From Verrucomicrobiota bacterium (lineage in GTDB: Bacteria > Verrucomicrobiota > Kiritimatiellia > SS1-B-03-39 > UBA6053), in assembly GCA_020831625.1 (NCBI GenBank), contig JAFIGD010000016.1, positions 1-64,000 of the forward strand: a stretch of DNA of 64,000 bases, written 5' to 3'. Below, one piece after another: positions 59,915-64,000 of the stretch; positions within the stretch are counted from its first letter, which is position 1; every line of letters begins with the position of its first letter. Both the position numbers and the translations under genes were made by a program. The notes below the pieces were generated by a model. It was not told where the DNA came from. It was given only the letters and a program-made list of their open reading frames with translations, and ran no database searches.

Positions 59915-60763
59915 GTGGACGGGGAGTTGAGCCAAGAATCGACCCGGCTGATGAGCCTGATTCTGATTCCGGGGTTTCTGGGCTGGATCGCGGTGTTCTG
60001 GAACAGCCGAAATGTCAAATCCAGTCTCCAAAACGGCTCGAACTGGCTGATGTGGCGGCCGTTGCCTTTCGGATTGCTGCCGGCGGTCTTTCTCGCAATC
60101 TCCCTGGGGCTGATTGCGCAAATCGCGCTGGTGTCCATGTTGAACGCGTTTGTCAGCGCGTCTCCGCCCGCCGTGTTCATGCACCTGATTGCAATCATGA
60201 CCTTTCATGTGCCCGCCGCCGTCATGGCCATGGCCTGGTTTCAACGGGCCCGGATCCCGCTGGCCCAGGGTCTGGGTCTGGAGACGGGCAGGGGAGGGCG
60301 GGAGCTGGCCGCCGGCATCGGAGGATATGTCCTGGCTTTCCCGGCCGTGGTGATTGCCGGGGCGGTGACCCTGTTCGTGTTCACCCGCTTCGGATTGGAA
60401 ATGAGCCTCCAGCCGACCGTCCTCGATTTGAAACAGCTTCAGCATCCCGTCGAATGGCTGCTGGTGTTTCTGCTGGTGGTGATGATCGGTCCTTTTTGTG
60501 AGGAAGTCGTTTTCCGCGGGGTGCTGTTTCCCTGGTTGTCCCATCGGCTGGGTCTGACCGCCGGCCTTTGGCTGCACAGCCTCATTTTCGCACTGATTCA
60601 TGGTCACGCCGCCTCGTCGTTTCCGCTGTTTGTTCTCTCCCTGTTTCTGGGGGGCATCTACATGGTCAGACGCAATCTCATGGCCGCGTTCTGGATGCAC
60701 GCGGTCTTTAACGGCGTGTCCCTGCTGAATGTGTACATGGCCGCCATCGGAGACCTGCCGTGA
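59915..60763 (+). CDS. CPBP-family intramembrane glutamic protease
   Basis: A 282-residue multi-helix membrane protein. The catalytic motifs are FCEEVVFRG (Glu-Glu and Arg), FALIHGHAASSF (His) and AFWMHAVFNG (His-x3-Asn), in the order of CAAX/CPBP proteases. Substrate is unknown; some family members process prenylated proteins, bacteriocins or signalling peptides. GTG start at 59915, 3 bases after the glycosyltransferase; its stop overlaps the tsaE start. Confidence 0.88.
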   Translation: MDGELSQESTRLMSLILIPGFLGWIAVFWNSRNVKSSLQNGSNWLMWRPLPFGLLPAVFLAISLGLIAQIALVSMLNAFVSASPPAVFMHLIAIMTFHVPAAVMAMAWFQRARIPLAQGLGLETGRGGRELAAGIGGYVLAFPAVVIAGAVTLFVFTRFGLEMSLQPTVLDLKQLQHPVEWLLVFLLVVMIGPFCEEVVFRGVLFPWLSHRLGLTAGLWLHSLIFALIHGHAASSFPLFVLSLFLGGIYMVRRNLMAAFWMHAVFNGVSLLNVYMAAIGDLP

Positions 60764-61206
60764 GCGAGGCCGCGTATACCTCCAACAGTCCGGAGGAGAC
60801 CCGGAACATTGCCCGAAACTTCGCGCGGGAGGTCAGGGGAGGGGACGTGGTCCTCCTGCTGGGCGATCTCGGGCTCGGTAAAACCTGTTTCGTGCAGGGC
60901 CTGGCGGAAGGTCTCGGCTGGGTAGGGGCCGTGCTGAGCCCGACCTTCGCGATTCTGCAGGAATACGAAACCCGTCCACCGCTCGCGCACGCGGATCTCT
61001 ACCGGCTCGAAACTCCCGGCGCGGTGTTCGGACTGGGGCTGGAGGAACTGACCGAAGCCGGTTTTATTCTGGCCGTGGAATGGCCGTCGCGCTGCCCGGA
61101 TGCCTGGCCGGATTCCGCCTGGCGGGTGGAACTGACCGCGGTTGCGAATCACGAAAACGCCCGGACCATCTCGATCCGCCGGAACGGAGACAAAACATGT
61201 CGCTGA
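60760..61206 (+). CDS. tsaE: tRNA t6A ATPase TsaE
   Basis: A 148-residue P-loop ATPase of the threonylcarbamoyladenosine pathway. Walker A is LGDLGLGKTCFVQGLAEGL, the switch region is SPTFAILQEYE, followed by HADLYRLE and LAVEWPSR. GTG start overlaps the CPBP stop (GTGA); it also overlaps tsaB by 10 bases. Confidence 0.95.
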   Translation: MSEAAYTSNSPEETRNIARNFAREVRGGDVVLLLGDLGLGKTCFVQGLAEGLGWVGAVLSPTFAILQEYETRPPLAHADLYRLETPGAVFGLGLEELTEAGFILAVEWPSRCPDAWPDSAWRVELTAVANHENARTISIRRNGDKTCR

Positions 61207-61784
61207 CCCTGGTCATCGAATGGAGCACCCGCCGCCTTTCGGTCGCAACCCGGCTGGACAACGGCGAGCCGACGGAGTCCTGCCTCCTGGTTGACCGTTT
61301 TCACGGACCCGCCGCAATCGGCCTGCTGGAGGATCATTTGGCGGACCAGAATCTTCGCCTCGATCAGTTGAGTGAAATCGTGATCGGCCGGGGTCCCGGA
61401 AATTTTTCCGGCATTCGCCTGGCCTTCGCCTGGTCGGCCGGATGCATGGCTCCCGGAAACATCACCTTGAAAGCGTTCTCTTCAGGACACGTCATGGCGG
61501 AGCGTCTGCTGCGCGACCGGACGGAGTGCTACGTGCTCGGCGACGCCAGGCGCGGGCAGTGGTGGGGATGCCCTGTGAACCGGCAACACCTCGGGGACTG
61601 GGAGCTGCACACTCCGGACATCTGGCGCAAGCGCATCGGTCAGGACGAAACCTTCAGTGCGGAAACCTCCCGGCTGGACGGCGTCCCGAATCTTCACGAA
61701 GCTTTCCCGCACGCAACCGATCTCCTGAATACCCGGCTGGAACCCGAAATCCCCGAACCGCTGTACCTACACCCGGCGGTTTGA
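61197..61784 (+). CDS. tsaB: tRNA t6A accessory protein TsaB
   Basis: A 195-residue ASKHA-fold partner of TsaD. GRGPGNFSGIRLAFAWSAG stands for the family's GPGSFTGLR motif. IEWSTRRLSVATRL at the N-terminus corresponds to the usual D-T-S start of the fold, with Glu-Trp-Ser here. Followed by an AT-rich gap. TsaD is not in the window. Confidence 0.9.
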   Translation: MSLTLVIEWSTRRLSVATRLDNGEPTESCLLVDRFHGPAAIGLLEDHLADQNLRLDQLSEIVIGRGPGNFSGIRLAFAWSAGCMAPGNITLKAFSSGHVMAERLLRDRTECYVLGDARRGQWWGCPVNRQHLGDWELHTPDIWRKRIGQDETFSAETSRLDGVPNLHEAFPHATDLLNTRLEPEIPEPLYLHPAV

Positions 61785-61816
61785 AATCAATACAGGATAT
61801 AACCCGTCAGCCGGGA

Positions 61817-61921
61817 GCAACGCCCTGACGAGTATACACATTTTTCTGAGTCATATCGGACCGTTGGTCCGAACACACTGGATCAACACTTCCTACTGTA
61901 TACTCGTCATCAGGGCGTTGC
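61817..61921. repeat. Large imperfect inverted repeat with central hairpin
   Basis: GCAACGCCCTGACGAGTATAC (61817-61837) faces its inverse, with a 3-base insertion, at 61898-61921. The 60 bases between them hold a perfect 6-base hairpin, CGGACC-GTT-GGTCCG (61857-61871). It could be a terminator after tsaB, a MITE-like element or a recombination site. There is no T-run. Confidence 0.8.
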
Positions 61922-62151
61922 ATCTGCTGGCTCTTGTGAATATTCAGAAATCGCTAAAGACCTAAACATCTAAAGGCCCTGATGCGGGAGATTATAACGT
62001 CGCATAATATATATTATGTATAACATTGTGTAGCGTAAAGCGTTGTAGTTCAATAAATTAAGTATGCTGTTAATAAATAATGTCAGTAACTGTTGAAATC
62101 CTTGGTCGCACGGGCCCTGTTTGCTGAACCATCCGTCCGGATGCCAATCCG
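61922..62151. other. AT-rich intergenic region
   Basis: About 230 bases of clearly lower GC than the surrounding genome, with runs such as ATAATATATATTATG. GGCCCTG occurs twice (near 61974 and 62113). No reading frame, tRNA or recognisable RNA is seen. It may be a promoter-rich region or an insertion scar before the downstream glycosyltransferase, which is on the opposite strand. Confidence 0.6.
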
Positions 62152-63069
62152 CTACTTGGCGGATTGGCTTAGATACCGGCGGCGCTTCCAGGATTCGATC
62201 CAGCCCTGACTTCGAAACGCGTTGCGAAACCGCTCCTGCAACTCCGTGTCCGCTTCCAGGTGTTTCGGAAACACCGGAGCCTCCATCGCATCCCGGTGGC
62301 TGTCGAGAATATGAAACGGATTCCAGAACGTGTTCATTCCGCTGCCGTCGTAACCGATGTGCCGGACGTACGAACGCCGCGGGAGCAGCGAAAAACGTCC
62401 GCTGACAAAGTGCGCGTATGAAAAACGCGCCGCCCAGAGATCCCGCCCCTGATCGATCGCGTTGAGCAACGCGGGGGTCAGATCCGGTCCGCCCAGATTA
62501 AAACGCTGCTGCGCTTCGGGATCGCTCCGGAACGTCTCCAGGGATTCGACCAACCAGTCCACCGTGGACCATTTCTCCGACCACGTTCCCCACCCGGCGG
62601 AAAGATTTCTGCGGGACAGCCACACATCATGCGGATACCGTTTGGGAATCCGCATCCGGAGCCGGTGCGGCATGGACCCGGAGACCGATAGAATTCTTGA
62701 ATCGTCTGTATAGTTTTCTAAAGCACCGTTCATGTACCGCAAAAATGCCGGATGGGTCACCAGATCGTCTTCAAGAACAATCACCCGGCCGAATGCGTTC
62801 AACACCTCGCTCACGCCGCTGAGGATATTCCCGGCCAAACCGAGACGTTTTTCCCGCTCGACGATTCGAACGCTTTTGAAGCCCCTGACCATTTGCAATA
62901 GCCGTCGAACCTCCCGAACATTCTCTTCTGTATCCGGATGATCCGATGCATCGCTGAAGACAATCAGCGGCGTATCCTCCGCGCCGAAATTCCGGGCCAG
63001 AGCCTTCAGCGTTTTGCGGAGATGATCCGGACGCTGATACGCGAACAAGGCTGCCGGGGCGGAGGCCAT
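62152..63069 (-). CDS. Glycosyltransferase (GT-A fold, GNT-I/GT2-like)
   Basis: A 305-residue protein. ALFAYQRPDHLRKTLKALAR, IVFSDASDHPDTEENV, EKRLGLAGNILSGVSEVL and the acidic VIVLEDDLVTHPAFLRYMN (metal-sugar motif) fit GT-A proteins of the GNT-I/GT2-like group, often found in polysaccharide clusters. A WGTWSEKWSTVDW block follows. The start at 63067-63069 is 8 bases from the oppD stop. Substrate is unknown. Confidence 0.85.
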   Translation of the reverse strand: MASAPAALFAYQRPDHLRKTLKALARNFGAEDTPLIVFSDASDHPDTEENVREVRRLLQMVRGFKSVRIVEREKRLGLAGNILSGVSEVLNAFGRVIVLEDDLVTHPAFLRYMNGALENYTDDSRILSVSGSMPHRLRMRIPKRYPHDVWLSRRNLSAGWGTWSEKWSTVDWLVESLETFRSDPEAQQRFNLGGPDLTPALLNAIDQGRDLWAARFSYAHFVSGRFSLLPRRSYVRHIGYDGSGMNTFWNPFHILDSHRDAMEAPVFPKHLEADTELQERFRNAFRSQGWIESWKRRRYLSQSAK

Positions 63070-63077
63070 ATGTATCC

Positions 63078-63926
63078 TCAGGGTGCCCCGGGCGAATCGG
63101 ATTCCAGCAGTTCCGGCATCACCCGCAACGGATCGCCGGCCTGGTGCAGCGCCGGATGACAATTCAGCAGTCCGCGCGTGTACGGATGCGAGGGCGTCCG
63201 CAGAATGTCGGCGGTCCTCCCCTGCTCCACCATCACCCCGCGCCGCATCACCGCAAGGTGTTCACAGACATCCGCGACCACCGCAAGATCGTGACTGATG
63301 AACAGCACCGCGGTGCCGTGCTCGCGCTGCAGGGTTTTAATCAAATCCAGAATCTGCCGCTGTACGGTCACATCCAGAGCGGTGGTCGGTTCGTCGGCAA
63401 TCAGCAGCGCCGGCCGGGTGATCATGGCCATGGCGATCATCACCCGCTGGCGCATGCCGCCCGAAAACTCATGCGGCCAGGCGCGGGACCGCTTTTCCGC
63501 CTCCGGTATGCCGACCGCCTCCATGGCATCGACCGCCCGAATCCGGGCCTGTTTTCGGCTGAGTCCCTCGTGAATTCTCAACGGCTCCGCAATCTGATCC
63601 ACGATGCGGTGATACGGATTGAGGGAGGTCATCGGATCCTGAAAAATCATGCTGATCTCTTTTCCGCGAATCTTCCGCAGCGTTTCCGCCGGCGCATCCA
63701 GCATCGATACCCCTTTAAACATCGCTTTGCCCGAAATCCTCGCCGGAGGCGACGGCACCAGGCCCATAAGACAGGACACGCAGACCGATTTTCCGCTGCC
63801 GCTTTCGCCCACGATCCCCAGAGTTTCTCCCGCCTCCAGCGAAAAGCGTACCTGATCCACGGCCGTGAATTCTCCGGTGCGGAGCGGAAACACCACCGAA
63901 AGCGGATCGACGGAGAGCAGGCTCAC
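63078..63926 (-). CDS. oppD: Peptide ABC transporter ATP-binding protein (OppD/DppD family)
   Basis: A 282-residue ATPase. Walker A is GESGSGKSVC, the Q-loop is IFQDPMTSLNPYH, the signature is FSGGMRQRVMIAM, Walker B is LLIADEPTTALDV, and the end HPYTRGLLNCHP is the oligopeptide-family signature. Start is GTG overlapping the oppC stop (GTGA). Usual members are about 320 residues, so the C-terminus is short. It could serve the OppA-like proteins in the window. Confidence 0.92.
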   Translation of the reverse strand: MSLLSVDPLSVVFPLRTGEFTAVDQVRFSLEAGETLGIVGESGSGKSVCVSCLMGLVPSPPARISGKAMFKGVSMLDAPAETLRKIRGKEISMIFQDPMTSLNPYHRIVDQIAEPLRIHEGLSRKQARIRAVDAMEAVGIPEAEKRSRAWPHEFSGGMRQRVMIAMAMITRPALLIADEPTTALDVTVQRQILDLIKTLQREHGTAVLFISHDLAVVADVCEHLAVMRRGVMVEQGRTADILRTPSHPYTRGLLNCHPALHQAGDPLRVMPELLESDSPGAP

Positions 63927-64000
63927 CGCCGTCCCTCCGTCCGCCGCGGATCCAGCGCGTCGCGCAGGCCGTCGCCGAGAAAATTCAGCGCGAAAAGGGT
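63923..64000 (-). CDS. Peptide ABC transporter permease (OppC/DppC), C-terminal end only
   Basis: The visible 25 residues read LFALNFLGDGLRDALDPR then an Arg-rich end, the classic C-terminus of OppC/DppC permeases. The rest lies beyond the window. It precedes oppD with a 4-base overlap. Confidence 0.88.
   Translation of the reverse strand, partial: TLFALNFLGDGLRDALDPRRTEGRR

Noticed and set aside
61817-61921. Integron attC site
   Set aside because: The outer arms do not match the RYYYAAC/GTTRRRY boxes and no integrase gene is near.
61922-62151. tRNA or other structured RNA in the AT-rich gap
   Set aside because: No T-loop-like GGTTCGANTCC sequence or clover-leaf pairing was seen.

Overview
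The window comes from a GC-rich bacterium with a Gram-negative envelope. It encodes an outer-membrane barrel protein, lipoproteins with lipobox cysteines, a SurA/PpiD-like chaperone and a complete rod-shape operon. No rRNA or tRNA gene was seen. Gene content, weak Shine-Dalgarno signals, many ATGA/GTGA gene overlaps, metal ABC permeases fused to DtxR-like domains and several families of short intergenic repeats suggest the PVC group (Verrucomicrobiota/Kiritimatiellota). That placement is an inference, not a proof.

Layout. 0-1.4 kb: a truncated or interrupted mevalonate-kinase-like GHMP kinase and an EEP-family phosphodiesterase, both minus. 1.4-5.4 kb: a GT2/DUF2064 fusion, rseP and cinA. 5.4-10.3 kb, minus: a starch-binding-like module, a repeat-filled gap, a lone STN/N0 secretin domain, a UDP-glucuronate epimerase, a PpiD-like chaperone and a Phd/PIN toxin-antitoxin pair. 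10.3-14.7 kb: a four-gene Mn/Zn ABC importer in which both permeases end in a MntR/DtxR-like metal-sensing domain. 14.9-19 kb: two CNNM/CorC-type proteins, a secreted Gly-rich protein, a DUF3127 protein and a small outer-membrane barrel. 19-24 kb: der and a 1153-residue protein I cannot assign. 24-28.4 kb: gcvP-gcvT under a tandem glycine riboswitch with a visible promoter. 28.4-33.1 kb: hrpB and a Na/Pi cotransporter, flanked by composite intergenic repeats. 33.2-37.4 kb: a pseudo-rhomboid with a Cys-rich tail and two paralogous oligopeptide-binding proteins. 37.8-44.8 kb: mreB-mreC-mreD-mrdA-rodA-rng. 44.8-54 kb: a GH78-like rhamnosidase, a DASS carboxylate transporter with a two-component pair, a polysaccharide deacetylase, pyrD and a PfkB-like kinase. 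54-58.8 kb, minus: metX, an SDR, rpsO and pnp with clear terminators. 58.9-61.8 kb: a GT2 polyprenyl-phosphate glycosyltransferase, a CPBP protease, tsaE and tsaB. 61.8-64 kb: an AT-rich gap with a large inverted repeat, a glycosyltransferase, oppD and the end of oppC.

Most genes are housekeeping: cell elongation, RNA decay, ribosome assembly, t6A tRNA modification, the glycine cleavage system and pyrimidine synthesis. The unusual material is (1) the sensor-fused metal permeases, (2) the unassigned 1153-residue protein, and (3) the intergenic repeats. The repeats include a heptamer array that is stop-free when read in one direction and stop-rich in the other. It touches two coding regions: the GHMP kinase reads into one array, and an oligopeptide-binding protein takes its stop codon from the other.
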